Shown: positions 9,170 through 19,041, counted from the first letter of the stretch. The stretch: 64,000 nucleotides of DNA from Pararobbsia alpina (GCF_902859895.1 NZ_CADIKM010000023.1:17332-81331), one strand, 5' to 3'. Made by a program: numbers and translations. The notes: a model not told the origin generated them from the sequence alone.

Positions 9170-9571
9170 ATGCCGCATTGCATCGTTGAGTACACCGATA
9201 ACCTCGGCCCGGAGGTTGGGATCCGCGATCTACTCGAAAAGGTGGCTGCGAAGTTTCGTGATTCGGATGGCGTATTCCCGACCGGAGGCATTCGCGTGCG
9301 TGCGATACGCCTGACCGAGTACGTGATCGCCGACGGCATGGCCGACGACGCCTTCGTCAACGTCACGGCCAAAATCGGCCCCGGACGCGATCCCGCCTTC
9401 AAGAAGCGCTTCTTCAGCGAATTGTTCAGCGTGGTGAAAGAGCATTTGCAGCCCGTGTTCGATACGCGTTCGTTCGCCCTTTCGCTCTATGTTGAAGAAG
9501 CAGACGAAAACGGTTCGTACAAGGAAAACAACATTCACGCGCGGCTCAAGAACAGGCATCAACAACTCTGA
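9170..9571 (+). CDS. 5-carboxymethyl-2-hydroxymuconate isomerase-like tautomerase
   Basis: A 133-residue tautomerase-superfamily protein close to CHMI (HpaF/HpcD). The N-terminal Pro2 (MPHCIVEYT), which becomes the catalytic base after Met removal, is intact, and the VNVTAKIGPGRD stretch is family-like. A near-perfect AAGGAGG (9158-9164) precedes the ATG by 5 nt and overlaps the LigB stop. CHMI isomerises ring-fission products bearing a carboxymethyl group, which hints at a homoprotocatechuate-like or other side-chain acid substrate for the LigAB module. Confidence 0.8.
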   Translation: MPHCIVEYTDNLGPEVGIRDLLEKVAAKFRDSDGVFPTGGIRVRAIRLTEYVIADGMADDAFVNVTAKIGPGRDPAFKKRFFSELFSVVKEHLQPVFDTRSFALSLYVEEADENGSYKENNIHARLKNRHQQL

Positions 9572-9681
9572 ATATTTGCGGTGAATTGCCGTTATCACTA
9601 TTAGTACTGCAGGCGCTTACATTTGTATGGTTCGGCAATTTTATCTGCTGATTGCTCTCACGCTGAAAGGTTTGCAAACAT

Positions 9682-11346
9682 ATGAAGCTGTCTTTCGTCC
9701 AAAAGCTCTGGCTGCCACTGATCCTGAGCCTGCTGTGTCTCGCTGGAATATCGATCTATAACGCTTACCAGACTCGAGAAATGCGTCTGGACGAGCGCAA
9801 GGCGGACCTGAAACATGCGTCGGAGGTTGCACTAAGTGTCGTCAAGACCTTTGGCGATCAGGCGGCCGCGGGCGCCATGCCCGTGGAGCAAGCCCGAAAG
9901 CTGGCCATGGACAGCATCCGGAACATGCGGTACGGCCAAGGCGGTTACTTCGCGATCTTGAGTTCGCAATTGCGCGTTGTGATGCAACCGATGCAACCGC
10001 AAATGAATGGCAAGGACGTCAGCGACTACAAGGACCCGAACGGCGTCTACGTCTTCAGGGATATGGGCGCTGTTATCAAGCGTGACGGTCAGGGCTTTAC
10101 CGCGTACGCGTTTCCGAAACCAGGAGCAACCGAAGCCTCCCCGAAGATTACCTACAACGTGTCCTATCAGCCGTGGGACTGGATTATCAACACGGGGGCC
10201 TATGTCGACGACATCGATGCGGCATTCCGCTCGACGCTGTATCAGAGCCTCGGGATTCTGGTGGTGCTGGCCGGTGCCCTGTCGACTATCGTTGTGCTGC
10301 TCAATCGGGGCATCTTCCGCTCGCTGGGCGGCGAGCCGTCCTATGCCGCCGAGATTGCCAACCAGATTGCCAATAACGATCTGACTGCCATGGTGAAGAC
10401 GGCACCAGATGACCGCTCGAGCCTGCTGTTTTCGATGAAGCGTATGCAGGAGCAGCTCGCACAAACGATTGGCACGATCAAACTATCCGCCGACTCGATC
10501 GCTACCGCCACGCACCAGATAGCCGCGGGAAACCAGGACCTGTCACAGCGCACCGAAGAGCAGGCCGCCTCGCTCGAGGAAACGGCGTCGAGCATGGAGC
10601 AACTGACCTCGACGGTTAGCCAGAATACCGACAATGCCAGTCAGGCTAACCAGCTCGCTGCGCAGGCTTCCCAGGTGGCGGAGCAGGGGGGCACGGTGGT
10701 GTCGCGCGTGGTCGAAACCATGGAGGGCATCAACGCCAGCTCGGACAAGATCGCCAATATTGTCGGCATCATCGAGGGCATCGCGTTCCAGACCAATATC
10801 CTTGCATTGAACGCAGCGGTCGAAGCGGCGCGGGCGGGTGAGCAGGGGCGAGGCTTCGCAGTGGTGGCCTCGGAAGTGCGTTCGCTGGCACAGCGCTCCT
10901 CGACGGCCGCGAAGGAAATCAAGGAGTTGATCCAAGATTCCGTGCAGCGCGTGCAGGCAGGTGCCGGTCATGTACGGGAAGCGGGTGCGAAGATGCGCGA
11001 GATCACGCACGAGATCAGGCGCGTGACCGACATCATGGGGGAGATCACCGCCGCCTCGCGGGAACAAAGCAAGGGCATCGGCCAGGTCAACCAAGCCGTC
11101 ACGCAGATGGATGTCGTCACGCAGCAGAACGCGGCGCTGGTCGAGCAGGCGGCGGCGGCTGCCAGCTCGCTCGAGTCGCAGGCAGGCGATCTGAAAGCGT
11201 CCGTTTCGATGTTCAGGCTGGGCGCCTCACTTGACGCCGACGTCAGCCGTTCTGTCGCGCAAACGCACACGGCGGCGGCTCGGGCGCGCCTTCGGGCACC
11301 CGCCACAGCGGCCATGAAGGGACCTGCACCGCATCCATCCGTGTGA
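9682..11346 (+). CDS. Methyl-accepting chemotaxis protein with periplasmic Cache domain
   Basis: A 554-residue chemoreceptor. A membrane helix near residues 8-28 precedes a periplasmic single-Cache region (about 35-185) with YGQGGYFAI and [13 protein letters not shown], typical sCache_2 signatures. A second membrane helix (about 190-210) leads to HAMP and a cytoplasmic signalling coiled coil. The hairpin tip is standard ([20 protein letters not shown]). No C-terminal CheR-docking pentapeptide is seen. Cache receptors of this class often sense carboxylates. Its place immediately after an aromatic-acid operon suggests taxis to the same compounds, but the ligand is unproven. Confidence 0.9.
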   Translation: MKLSFVQKLWLPLILSLLCLAGISIYNAYQTREMRLDERKADLKHASEVALSVVKTFGDQAAAGAMPVEQARKLAMDSIRNMRYGQGGYFAILSSQLRVVMQPMQPQMNGKDVSDYKDPNGVYVFRDMGAVIKRDGQGFTAYAFPKPGATEASPKITYNVSYQPWDWIINTGAYVDDIDAAFRSTLYQSLGILVVLAGALSTIVVLLNRGIFRSLGGEPSYAAEIANQIANNDLTAMVKTAPDDRSSLLFSMKRMQEQLAQTIGTIKLSADSIATATHQIAAGNQDLSQRTEEQAASLEETASSMEQLTSTVSQNTDNASQANQLAAQASQVAEQGGTVVSRVVETMEGINASSDKIANIVGIIEGIAFQTNILALNAAVEAARAGEQGRGFAVVASEVRSLAQRSSTAAKEIKELIQDSVQRVQAGAGHVREAGAKMREITHEIRRVTDIMGEITAASREQSKGIGQVNQAVTQMDVVTQQNAALVEQAAAAASSLESQAGDLKASVSMFRLGASLDADVSRSVAQTHTAAARARLRAPATAAMKGPAPHPSV

Positions 11347-11704
11347 CGCAAGCCGCCGAGGCTGAAGAATGAGACAGCCTTCAGAGGCTACGCATATCAC
11401 GGGTGATGGGTCGGTAGAGCATCGCGTGTGTTCGGCGAAAGCATCTCGACCGCGTAAGCGGTTTCGCGGGGGCTATCGCCACGTGTGATGACGCACCACG
11501 ACAAAGAGCACAACGGCGCAGATGTCCTGGGAGACACCGACCATGTCAAACCACGCTCCTGACCTCATCCCCGGTGGGGACATCGCCAATTGGCGGCACT
11601 CCATACTTCAGCCATCGCCCCACCTCGCCTCCCGCACGGACCTGACCTGATTGCATTGAGCGCTCTGGCGCTCGACATAGCCCTACATCGTGGAGACAAC
11701 ACAC
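11347..11704. other. 358-bp gap with no recognised gene
   Basis: No frame here has a domain or plausible ribosome site. The region should hold the promoter of the decayed MFS gene that starts at 11705 (GGAGAC precedes its ATG). No strong terminator with a T-run was found after the chemoreceptor. Confidence 0.4.
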
Positions 11705-12476
11705 ATGGAAACGACCCCATGGGCCGAGCGCGACCCGTTGCGCGAACAGACTTCGAATGACGCCGGGCCGGACCCCACCGCGCAAGAAAAGCACGTCATC
11801 GCAAAGGTCTCGCGACACCTACTGTAATTCCTCTTCATTCTCTTCTTCGTCTCGTTTCTGGATCGGATCAATATCGGATTCGCCGGGCTGACGATGATTA
11901 AGGACCTGGGGCTTTCGGGGACCCAGTTCGGTCTGGCCACGACGTTGTTTTACATCGCCTACATCGCTTTTGGCATTCCGAGCAATATCGCCTTGGCGCG
12001 TATTGGTGCGAGGAGATGGATCGGGACCATCATGATCGCCTGGGACATGGCGTCTACGGCGACCCTGTTCGCGAGCAGTCCGGGCACCTTATACCTGCTG
12101 CGCGTGTTGGTCGGCGTGACCGAGGCCGGCTTTCTGCCGGGCATTCTGCTCTACATGACCTACTGGTTTCCCAGTAAGTATCGCGCCAGAGCCAACGCCC
12201 TACTGCCTGGCATCGGCAGGTTCGTACACCGCCATGTCGATCTTCTGGACGACGCCCGATCATGCGCTGAGCTTCCGAGCCCGCGCGGTCGGCATCGCGG
12301 TGATCAATGCCACTGGCAACATCGGCTCAGCTTTGAATCCACTAGTGGTGGGCTGGCTGAAAGACCTCACGCATAGTTTCTCGGCCGGGTTGCTCTATGC
12401 AGCGGCACTGCTCGTGATCGGCGCCATCGTAGTGGTAGTGCCGCCGATCGGGTCGCCCCGCCAACGCCGCGCCTAA
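11705..12476 (+). pseudogene. Decayed MFS transporter (ACS / anion:cation symporter type)
   Basis: An ATG at 11705 opens a frame stopped by TAA at 11825-11827. The same frame then continues with FLFILFFVSFLDRINIGFAG and the following helices, ending near YWFPSKYRARANAL. The expected middle of the carrier (helices about 5-10, roughly 190 residues) is missing. Another frame from about 12215 supplies the C-terminus (SYTAMSIFWTTPDHAL to the end). One stop plus one large frame-changing deletion make this non-functional. It belongs to the glucarate/phthalate-type ACS family by the DRINIGFAG motif. It may once have imported the substrate of the flavoprotein operon downstream. Confidence 0.8.
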
Positions 12477-12612
12477 CCTTCAGGCAGCGTGAGTTAGACG
12501 ATGCTCGTCGCGCGGGTTGTGCACCTCAAACTGTGGCGAAGTGGCGAACAACGAAGGACGGGCCATGCCCGGTCCCCAGCCACACTTCGTTGAAGAATTG
12601 GTTAAGGAGCAA

Positions 12613-14310
12613 ATGATGGAATTTAAAGCCTATCCCTTTACTGCGAAAAAATACGCCTCCAAGGTCCCGCAGTTGGGCAATGGCGTCGAGACAAAGCGAC
12701 ACGCGGTCACGATCGTTGGTGGCGGTCCGGTCGGCCTGACTGTTGCACTCGGCCTCGCGAATCATGGCATTCCCTCCGTATTGATCGAAGCCGACGACTC
12801 CGTGTGTCATGGGAGCCGTGCCATCTGCATCTCGCGCAGGAGCCTGGAGATCATTGAGCGTCTGGGCGCAGTGGAAGGATTCTTGAACACCGGCCTGCCA
12901 TGGGCCGGTGGGCGCAGCTTCTACCGCGACACCGAAGTGCTGCATTTCAAGATGCCGGAGGATGAGAACCAGAAGCTGCCGCCAATGGTGAACCTCGCCC
13001 AATACCATATCGAGCAATTCCTGCTGGACGCCGCAGAAAAGAAAGCGGATTTGATTGACATCCGTTGGCAGACACGGGTCATCGCGATCGATTCGCGCGC
13101 AGACGGCGCCACACTTAGACTTGACTCCCCCGAAGGCGACTATTCGCTCAACACGGACTGGGTCGTCGCCTGTGACGGCGGGCGCAGCACGATTCGCGAG
13201 GCGCTAGGTCTGCAGTTGAAGGGCACGAGCTACGAGGGCCGCTATGTGATCGTCGATATCGAGCTTGAGAGCGACCGGCCGACCGAGCGCCTGGCCTACT
13301 TCGATCCGTCGTCCAACCCCGGTTCCACCGTCCTGGTCCACAAGCAGCCGGACAATGTCTGGCGCATCGACTATCAACTGCGTGACGGCGAAGACGCCGA
13401 ACAGGCCGTGAAGCCGGAGAACGTGATGCCGCGAGTGCAGAGCCTGCTGGACATGATGGGCGAGCGTGGCACCTGGGCGCCGATCTGGATCACCCTCTAT
13501 AAGGCCAATGCCCTGACCCTGGAGAGCTATCGTCATGACCGCGTTCTGTTTGGCGGCGATGCAGCCCACCTGGTCCCGATTTTTGGTGTGCGCGGCGCAA
13601 ACTCAGGCATTGACGACGCCGACAATTTGGCTTGGAAACTCGCTTTCGTGGTCCGCGGCATCGCCTCCGAGGAACTGCTCGACAGCTATTCGGCCGAGCG
13701 CGTCTTTGCCGCCCATGAGAACCTCAGGCACGGCACCAAGAGTACCGAATTCATGGCGCCCCCGTCATTCGCCTTCGAGCTGATGCGCAAGGCCGTGTTG
13801 AGTCTGGCGATCAAGCATGAACGTTTGCGTTCGTTGATCAACCCGCGGCAGACTTCGGCCATCACCTATATCGCGTCGCCGCTAAACGCTGCGGAAACAA
13901 AGCCGGGCGCGTTTACGGCAGGTCCTGTGCCAGGTGCCGTGCTTCCCGAGTGCCCCTTGACGATCGTCGAGGGTGGCAACGCGCGGGAGGCTCACCTGAC
14001 AGACCTTATCTCCCCCTGCTTCACAGCCTTGTATTTCAGCGAGGACGGTCGCGTACCTGAGGAATTTTCTGCGCTCGAAGAAGCGCTTGAAGGCGAGAAG
14101 CTGCCATTCAAGATGATTGCCCTGACCGCGCATCTGCATGTGACTAAACGCGATCACAACTGGGACCATACGGGTCGGCTCTTTGCCATGTACGGCGCCA
14201 AACGTGGCACCGCGTACCTGGTTCGTCCGGACGGTCATGTACTGGGGCGCTGGCACGCAGTAGCAGCCACAGATATTGCGGGAGCCATTCACCACGCCCT
14301 TAACCCGTGA
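12613..14310 (+). CDS. FAD-dependent aromatic-hydroxylase-type monooxygenase
   Basis: A 565-residue class A flavoprotein monooxygenase (PheA/TfdB/MhpA type). GGGPVG at residues 36-41 binds the FAD ADP moiety, the DG motif is near 184-190 (VACDGGRS), and the GD motif near 312 (GGDAAHLVPIFGVRGAN) binds the ribityl chain. A thioredoxin-like C-terminal domain is expected from the length. AAGGAG at 12604-12609 decides the start at 12613 or 12616; a GTG further upstream would lack a site. It is followed 29 bp later by a DUF2783 gene, a recurrent partner. It could hydroxylate the aromatic acid that the ring-cleavage enzymes need, but the substrate is unknown. Confidence 0.83.
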   Translation: MMEFKAYPFTAKKYASKVPQLGNGVETKRHAVTIVGGGPVGLTVALGLANHGIPSVLIEADDSVCHGSRAICISRRSLEIIERLGAVEGFLNTGLPWAGGRSFYRDTEVLHFKMPEDENQKLPPMVNLAQYHIEQFLLDAAEKKADLIDIRWQTRVIAIDSRADGATLRLDSPEGDYSLNTDWVVACDGGRSTIREALGLQLKGTSYEGRYVIVDIELESDRPTERLAYFDPSSNPGSTVLVHKQPDNVWRIDYQLRDGEDAEQAVKPENVMPRVQSLLDMMGERGTWAPIWITLYKANALTLESYRHDRVLFGGDAAHLVPIFGVRGANSGIDDADNLAWKLAFVVRGIASEELLDSYSAERVFAAHENLRHGTKSTEFMAPPSFAFELMRKAVLSLAIKHERLRSLINPRQTSAITYIASPLNAAETKPGAFTAGPVPGAVLPECPLTIVEGGNAREAHLTDLISPCFTALYFSEDGRVPEEFSALEEALEGEKLPFKMIALTAHLHVTKRDHNWDHTGRLFAMYGAKRGTAYLVRPDGHVLGRWHAVAATDIAGAIHHALNP

Positions 14311-14339
14311 TCACGACCAAGCTGATAAAGGAGAACGCC

Positions 14340-14519
14340 ATGACCGACAGCGACCTCGATGCCGTCTATACCCGACTGTGCAAGACCATGACCCAACTGG
14401 GCGAAGCCAGCACGTTCTTGTTTCTCGCGCGTTTTGCGATGCTCGCGATCGATACGATCGACGACCCAGCCGTCGCGCTGCGCCTCATCGGCGACGCGAG
14501 CGAAGGATTGCCTGAGTAA
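14340..14519 (+). CDS. DUF2783 family small protein
   Basis: A 59-residue, mostly helical acidic protein (MTDSDLDAVYTRLCKTM to the end) matching the DUF2783 pattern, a family seen next to FAD-dependent aromatic hydroxylases. A consensus AAAGGAG sits 6 nt before the ATG, predicting strong translation. It overlaps nothing and lies between the flavoprotein and the IlvD-like gene, so it is probably co-transcribed with both. Function unknown; a small accessory or regulatory partner of the hydroxylase is a guess from synteny. Confidence 0.7.
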   Translation: MTDSDLDAVYTRLCKTMTQLGEASTFLFLARFAMLAIDTIDDPAVALRLIGDASEGLPE

Positions 14520-14594
14520 GCGCCGAGTCGCTGGCCCCATGTGCAAACGGGGCCGTGATAGGGTGCGTCATTGACGAAGCGGCGAACCGATACC

Positions 14595-16325
14595 ATGACA
14601 GACAAACCGGGCTTCGGCCTTCGCAAGGGGCTGACGAACTACGGCGACAATGACTTTTCGCTCTTCCTGCGCAAGGCCTTCATCAAGGGTGCGGGGTACA
14701 CCGACAGCGCGCTCGAGCGTCCGGTGGTCGGCATCGTCAACACCGGCAGCGCGTATAACCCATGCCACGGCAATGCGCCGCAACTGATCGAGGCAGTCAA
14801 GCGCGGCGTGATGCTCGCGGGCGGCCTGCCGATGGAATTTCCGACCATCAGCATTCACGAGAGCTTTTCGGCGCCGACCAGCATGTATCTGCGCAACCTC
14901 ATGTCGATGGACACCGAGGAGATGCTGCGCGCGCAGCCCATGGATGCGGTCGTGCTGATCGGCGGCTGCGACAAGACCGTGCCCGCGCAACTGATGGGCG
15001 CCGCGTCCGCGGGCTTGCCTGCAATCCAGTTGATCACAGGTTCGATGCTGACGGGTTCGCACCGCTCGGAGCGGGTGGGTGCGTGCACCGACTGCCGCCG
15101 CTATTGGGGCAAGTTCCGCGCGGACGAGATCGACGAGCAGGAGATCGCCGACGTCAACGATCAACTGGTTGCGAGCGTGGGCACGTGTTCCGTGATGGGG
15201 ACGGCGAGCACGATGGCCTGCATTGCCGAGGCACTCGGCATGACCGTACCCGGCGGCGCATCGCCACCTGCCGTGACCGCGGACCGGATGCGCGTAGCCG
15301 AGCGAACCGGCATGCAGGCCGTGCGGATGGCGCAGCAACAATTGACCATCGACAAGGTACTCACGCCTGATGCATTTCACAACGCGATGCGCGTGCTGCT
15401 TGCGATCGGCGGTTCGACCAACGGCATCATTCACCTGACCGCGATTGCGGGCCGCTGCGGCCTTGAAGTGGACCTGAAGGCGCTCGACCGGATGGGCCGC
15501 GAGACGCCGGTGCTGGTCGACCTCAAGCCTTCAGGCCAGCACTACATGGAAGATTTCCATCACGCGGGTGGCATGGCGGCCTTGCTCCGTGAGCTCAAGC
15601 CCTTGCTGAAGCTGGATGCGCTGACGGTCACGGGTCGCACGCTCGGCGAGGAACTCGAAGCGAGCGGGCCGGGATTCGTGCAGGACGTCATCAAGCCATT
15701 CGATCGTCCGATCTACCCACAGGGCGGCATCGCCGTGCTCGAAGGCAATCTCGCCCCGCGCGGGGCGATCATCAAGCAATCGGCTGCAAACTCAGCGTTG
15801 ATGGAACACGAAGGGCGGGCGGTGGTGTTCGAGAATGCGGAGGACATGGCGGAGCGCATCGATTCCGACGACCTCGACGTCACGGCGGACGATATTCTTG
15901 TCCTCAAGAACATCGGGCCGAAGGGTGCGCCGGGCATGCCTGAAGCGGGTTACATCCCGATTCCGAAAAAGCTCGGCCGCGCGGGCGTCAAGGACATCGT
16001 GCGCATCTCCGACGGCCGCATGAGCGGCACCGCATTCGGCACGATCGTTCTGCACGTGACCCCTGAGGCGGCGGTCGGTGGTCCGCTTGCCCATGTGCGC
16101 AACGGTGACCGGATCCGGCTGAGCGTGGCCGCGCGTGAGATTTCATTGTTGATCTCCGACGAGGAACTTGCGCAGCGTGCGCGCGAGAACCCCGTGCACG
16201 AGCCCAGGGCAGGGCGCGGTTATCGGAAGTTGTTCCTCGAAACCGTGACACAGGCTGACCAGGGCGTCGATTTCGATTTCCTGCGCGCGGAGGTATCGAC
16301 GGGCGTCACGCCGAAGATGGATTGA
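14595..16325 (+). CDS. IlvD/Edd-family dehydratase
   Basis: A 576-residue iron-sulfur dehydratase of the IlvD/Edd superfamily. Cluster-ligand cysteines are visible at 57 (NPCHG), 125 (GGCDKT) and 198 (GTCSVMG), and the C-terminal GRMSGTAFGTIVLH motif is present. The superfamily covers dihydroxy-acid dehydratase and several aldonate dehydratases. The GACTDCRRYWGKFRADEI segment resembles the sugar-acid branch more than biosynthetic IlvD, but this cannot be settled by eye. The ATG at 14595 is internal to a longer open frame that starts at 14571. Its grouping with a flavoprotein hydroxylase suggests a catabolic hydroxy-acid step. Confidence 0.8.
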   Translation: MTDKPGFGLRKGLTNYGDNDFSLFLRKAFIKGAGYTDSALERPVVGIVNTGSAYNPCHGNAPQLIEAVKRGVMLAGGLPMEFPTISIHESFSAPTSMYLRNLMSMDTEEMLRAQPMDAVVLIGGCDKTVPAQLMGAASAGLPAIQLITGSMLTGSHRSERVGACTDCRRYWGKFRADEIDEQEIADVNDQLVASVGTCSVMGTASTMACIAEALGMTVPGGASPPAVTADRMRVAERTGMQAVRMAQQQLTIDKVLTPDAFHNAMRVLLAIGGSTNGIIHLTAIAGRCGLEVDLKALDRMGRETPVLVDLKPSGQHYMEDFHHAGGMAALLRELKPLLKLDALTVTGRTLGEELEASGPGFVQDVIKPFDRPIYPQGGIAVLEGNLAPRGAIIKQSAANSALMEHEGRAVVFENAEDMAERIDSDDLDVTADDILVLKNIGPKGAPGMPEAGYIPIPKKLGRAGVKDIVRISDGRMSGTAFGTIVLHVTPEAAVGGPLAHVRNGDRIRLSVAAREISLLISDEELAQRARENPVHEPRAGRGYRKLFLETVTQADQGVDFDFLRAEVSTGVTPKMD

Positions 16326-16383
16326 GCGCTGCGGCGGGTCGACGAAGACTCGGCCGCAGGGTGTGCATGAGCCGGCGAGAGCG

Positions 16384-17751
16384 CTACTTCGAACGGCCTT
16401 CCAGCATGGAGTGAAATGCCCGCTTGATGCGTTCCACGGCGACTGTCTTGTAGCCGAAGGCGTCGTTGTTCCCATGAACCAGCATGCACGCATTGACCTC
16501 GAACATGACAACGACACCTTCACGATCGAGTCCGCAATCGATGCCGAAGTAGTCCAGTCCGATCACGTCCCGCATCGACTGTAGTGCCGCTTGTTGTGAT
16601 GCGCCAAAGACTTGCCACGGGTCTTCGAGAAACCGTTGTTCCTCGGCCTGCATCCAGGAACGGTTGGCCATATTGGTGGTGGCGTGGTGGACTTTCCATC
16701 CGTCGCCGATGGCAAGGTGGTACGGCAGGATCTCGTTGTTGACGAAGATGAATCGATACTTGCGGAAGTACCCGTTATTCGAACGGTAGTCCACATACGG
16801 CGTCAGATAGTGCCCGCACTGGCCATGCCGGGTCAGGAATGCATCTAGCCGTGACGGGTTATCCGCTTTCACGAAGTCCTTGCCGCCATGCGTGCCGGCC
16901 GGGCGCGCCAGCAGCGGGAACGACAAAGGCGGTTGCACGTCGCCGGAGCGCACCGCTTCCAACTCGGCCGCGGAAAAGAACCGCGTTTGCGGAACGTGAC
17001 AGTGCGGTGTTCCGGCCAGACGCCGCGCGATCGAATCGCGGCTCGTGTCGGCGATCAGTCGCGGATGATTGACGACAGGCTTGCCAATGCGCTCGATCAG
17101 GGCTTGCGCGGGTCCAAGCAAGGCCTGACTCTGATCGACGTCGGCAATGAGATTGATCACCACGTCTGCATGGCTGCGCAATCCCTCGATATCGTAGTCA
17201 AAGTCCGCCAGCAAACTGACGACGTTGCTTTCGAACCCCGCCTGCTCGACGAGGTAGGTGAAGGGCGTATTGCCCCCACCCGGTGCAAAGACGAACAAGG
17301 CACGGAAATCGGGCGGAGCCTGGACCGCCGGGATCGTGATCAGCGGCTTCAATTCCAGCGCGCGGCGAAAGGTGGCCTTGGCGTCCTCATCCCGACCGAG
17401 CTCCTGCTGGAAATTGGCGATGACGTGCAAGGTGGCGGGGTTGTCAGGTTCCAGGTCGAGGACTTTCTGGAAATGTCTGAGCGCGATATCCAGCTGGTTT
17501 TTGCAGGCGTGGGCAAGACCAAGCTGCCGATGGACCGACGCGCCGTCGTGCGTGTTATGCAGAAGCCAGGTAAGCCAGCGGATGGCATCGTCGAAACGGT
17601 TGATTCGAATCAGCAACTGCGCGAGTCCGAAGCCGGCACCCCAGTGATCCGGCTCCGTATCGATCACTTCGCGATATTGAGTTTCGGCGAGATCGAAGCG
17701 TCCTTCGCGATGATGCGAGGAAGCCTGATCAACGAGAAGATCGATGGACAT
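16384..17751 (-). CDS. TPR-repeat protein with ATP-grasp-like C-terminal domain
   Basis: About 455 residues. Residues about 1-140 form tandem tetratricopeptide repeats (DLAETQYREVIDTEPDHWGA, then DIALRHFQKVLDLEPDNPAT). The rest resembles an ATP-grasp fold: FPLLARPAGTHGGKDFVK supplies the lysine/glycine lid, FRKYRFIFVNNEILPYHLAI follows, and GLDYFGIDCGLDREGVVVMF then FEVNACM carry the Asp/Glu/Asn metal-ligand pattern. The ATG at 17751 (MSIDLLVDQA) is chosen over one at 17796. It is a single gene facing the IlvD-like gene tail to tail. ATP-grasp enzymes ligate acids to amines; the substrate is unknown, and the TPR part may bind a peptide or protein. Confidence 0.65.
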   Translation of the reverse strand: MSIDLLVDQASSHHREGRFDLAETQYREVIDTEPDHWGAGFGLAQLLIRINRFDDAIRWLTWLLHNTHDGASVHRQLGLAHACKNQLDIALRHFQKVLDLEPDNPATLHVIANFQQELGRDEDAKATFRRALELKPLITIPAVQAPPDFRALFVFAPGGGNTPFTYLVEQAGFESNVVSLLADFDYDIEGLRSHADVVINLIADVDQSQALLGPAQALIERIGKPVVNHPRLIADTSRDSIARRLAGTPHCHVPQTRFFSAAELEAVRSGDVQPPLSFPLLARPAGTHGGKDFVKADNPSRLDAFLTRHGQCGHYLTPYVDYRSNNGYFRKYRFIFVNNEILPYHLAIGDGWKVHHATTNMANRSWMQAEEQRFLEDPWQVFGASQQAALQSMRDVIGLDYFGIDCGLDREGVVVMFEVNACMLVHGNNDAFGYKTVAVERIKRAFHSMLEGRSK

Positions 17752-18060
17752 GATAGGGAACGGTGCAAGCCAGAGGCGCCGCGCTGAGCGGTCCACGAGG
17801 CTTGTTGGAGTAAAGGTTCTGAACTGTGCCTGTCGGCCCCGAAAGGCTGCGGCGTACCCGTATGGAGACTAGCCGGGCGAATGAAACATATCAGAAGATA
17901 GCACGCAAGAAACGCCATCTGTAATACGGACGGTTACTAATCTTACCTGGGTAATAATCGCAAGCATTGAAAGTCGCCGATATCGTGGCACACGCATATT
18001 GACTGTTGGGATCGAATCGTCAATTCCATCGACGTGCTTGCAATGCTTGACGCGTCGCCT
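17752..18060. other. 309-bp intergenic stretch, no gene seen
   Basis: This lies upstream of the TPR/ATP-grasp gene and downstream of the reductase gene, both leftward. The section near 17880-18000 is AT-richer than its flanks and probably carries the promoter of the TPR gene. No coding frame, repeat or terminator was convincing. Confidence 0.35.
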
Positions 18061-18969
18061 TCAGGATTGGGCCGTGCCAGCCCGCTTACCTTCGATCAGC
18101 TTCACGAGCGTATGGAGCACGCGGTTGACCGGTGTCGGAACGCCCAGCGCTTCGCCGCGACGTACGATCAGGCCATTGAGATGATCGATTTCCGTGCGCT
18201 TGCCGCGCGAGAGGTCCTGCGCGGTGGACGAGTACTGTGACGACATGCTTGCTGCAAGCCGGCGTACCGCCTCATGGGGATCTCCTGGAATGGAGACGCC
18301 GTCCGCCTTGGCAACGGCGAGACATTCGTCCACGACGTCATGCATGATTGGGGGAACACCGACGCCTTGCACGAGTTTGCCGTAAGGCAGATGCGCAATC
18401 GCGGAGAGCGCGTTGTAAGCGCAGTTGAGGATCAGCTTGGCCCAGAGCGCTCCGCGAACATTGTCCGAGATCTCTGTGGGCACACCCGCGGCACTGAAGC
18501 GGCGGGCAATGTCTTCACTCGAGCGCGAGGGTTCGATGATCAGGTCGCCCCGTCCATGATGCAGGACGTGACCGGGACCCGCCATCTCCGCCGCGACATA
18601 CACCACGGTGGCCGCGACCTCCTGTGGTATCAGCGTGCGCAGCAGATCGGCGTTCTCGACGCCGTTCTGTAGTGTCAACACCAGCGCGCTCGGCCCGAGG
18701 TATTTCCCGAGGCCGGCCGCGGCGCTTTCCGTATCGTTGGACTTCACGCAGAAGAGCACCACGTTCGCGCCTTCGACCGCACTCGCCTCGCTACTGGCCG
18801 ACAGACGTACGTGTTCGTCGAAGCTTCGGGTTTCCAGCCGCAAGCCGTCGCGCTTGATCGCTTCGACATGCTGCGGGCGAGCGATCAACACGACCTCATG
18901 TCCTCCACGCGCCAGCATGCCGCCGTAATAGCAGCCGACCGCGCCCGCGCCCATCACGGCGATTTTCAT
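18061..18969 (-). CDS. 2-dehydropantoate 2-reductase-like oxidoreductase (PanE/ApbA family)
   Basis: A 302-residue ketopantoate-reductase-family protein: Rossmann motif MGAGAVGCYYGGMLARGG at the N-terminus for NADPH, NGVE and FCVKSNDT loop segments, and the C-terminal helical domain with WAKLILNCAYNALSAI and SSTAQDLSRGKRTEIDHLNG. These are the catalytic lysine and hydroxyacid-binding regions of the family. An isolated copy in a catabolic region often acts on other 2-oxo acids rather than in pantothenate synthesis. It is divergent from the AAHS carrier gene at 19357. Confidence 0.82.
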   Translation of the reverse strand: MKIAVMGAGAVGCYYGGMLARGGHEVVLIARPQHVEAIKRDGLRLETRSFDEHVRLSASSEASAVEGANVVLFCVKSNDTESAAAGLGKYLGPSALVLTLQNGVENADLLRTLIPQEVAATVVYVAAEMAGPGHVLHHGRGDLIIEPSRSSEDIARRFSAAGVPTEISDNVRGALWAKLILNCAYNALSAIAHLPYGKLVQGVGVPPIMHDVVDECLAVAKADGVSIPGDPHEAVRRLAASMSSQYSSTAQDLSRGKRTEIDHLNGLIVRRGEALGVPTPVNRVLHTLVKLIEGKRAGTAQS

Positions 18970-19041
18970 AGGGGGATTCTCCTGATCGATCTATTCAAGC
19001 GCCTCGTGCGCAGACACTGGGCGCATCGGCTTCATCGAGAC

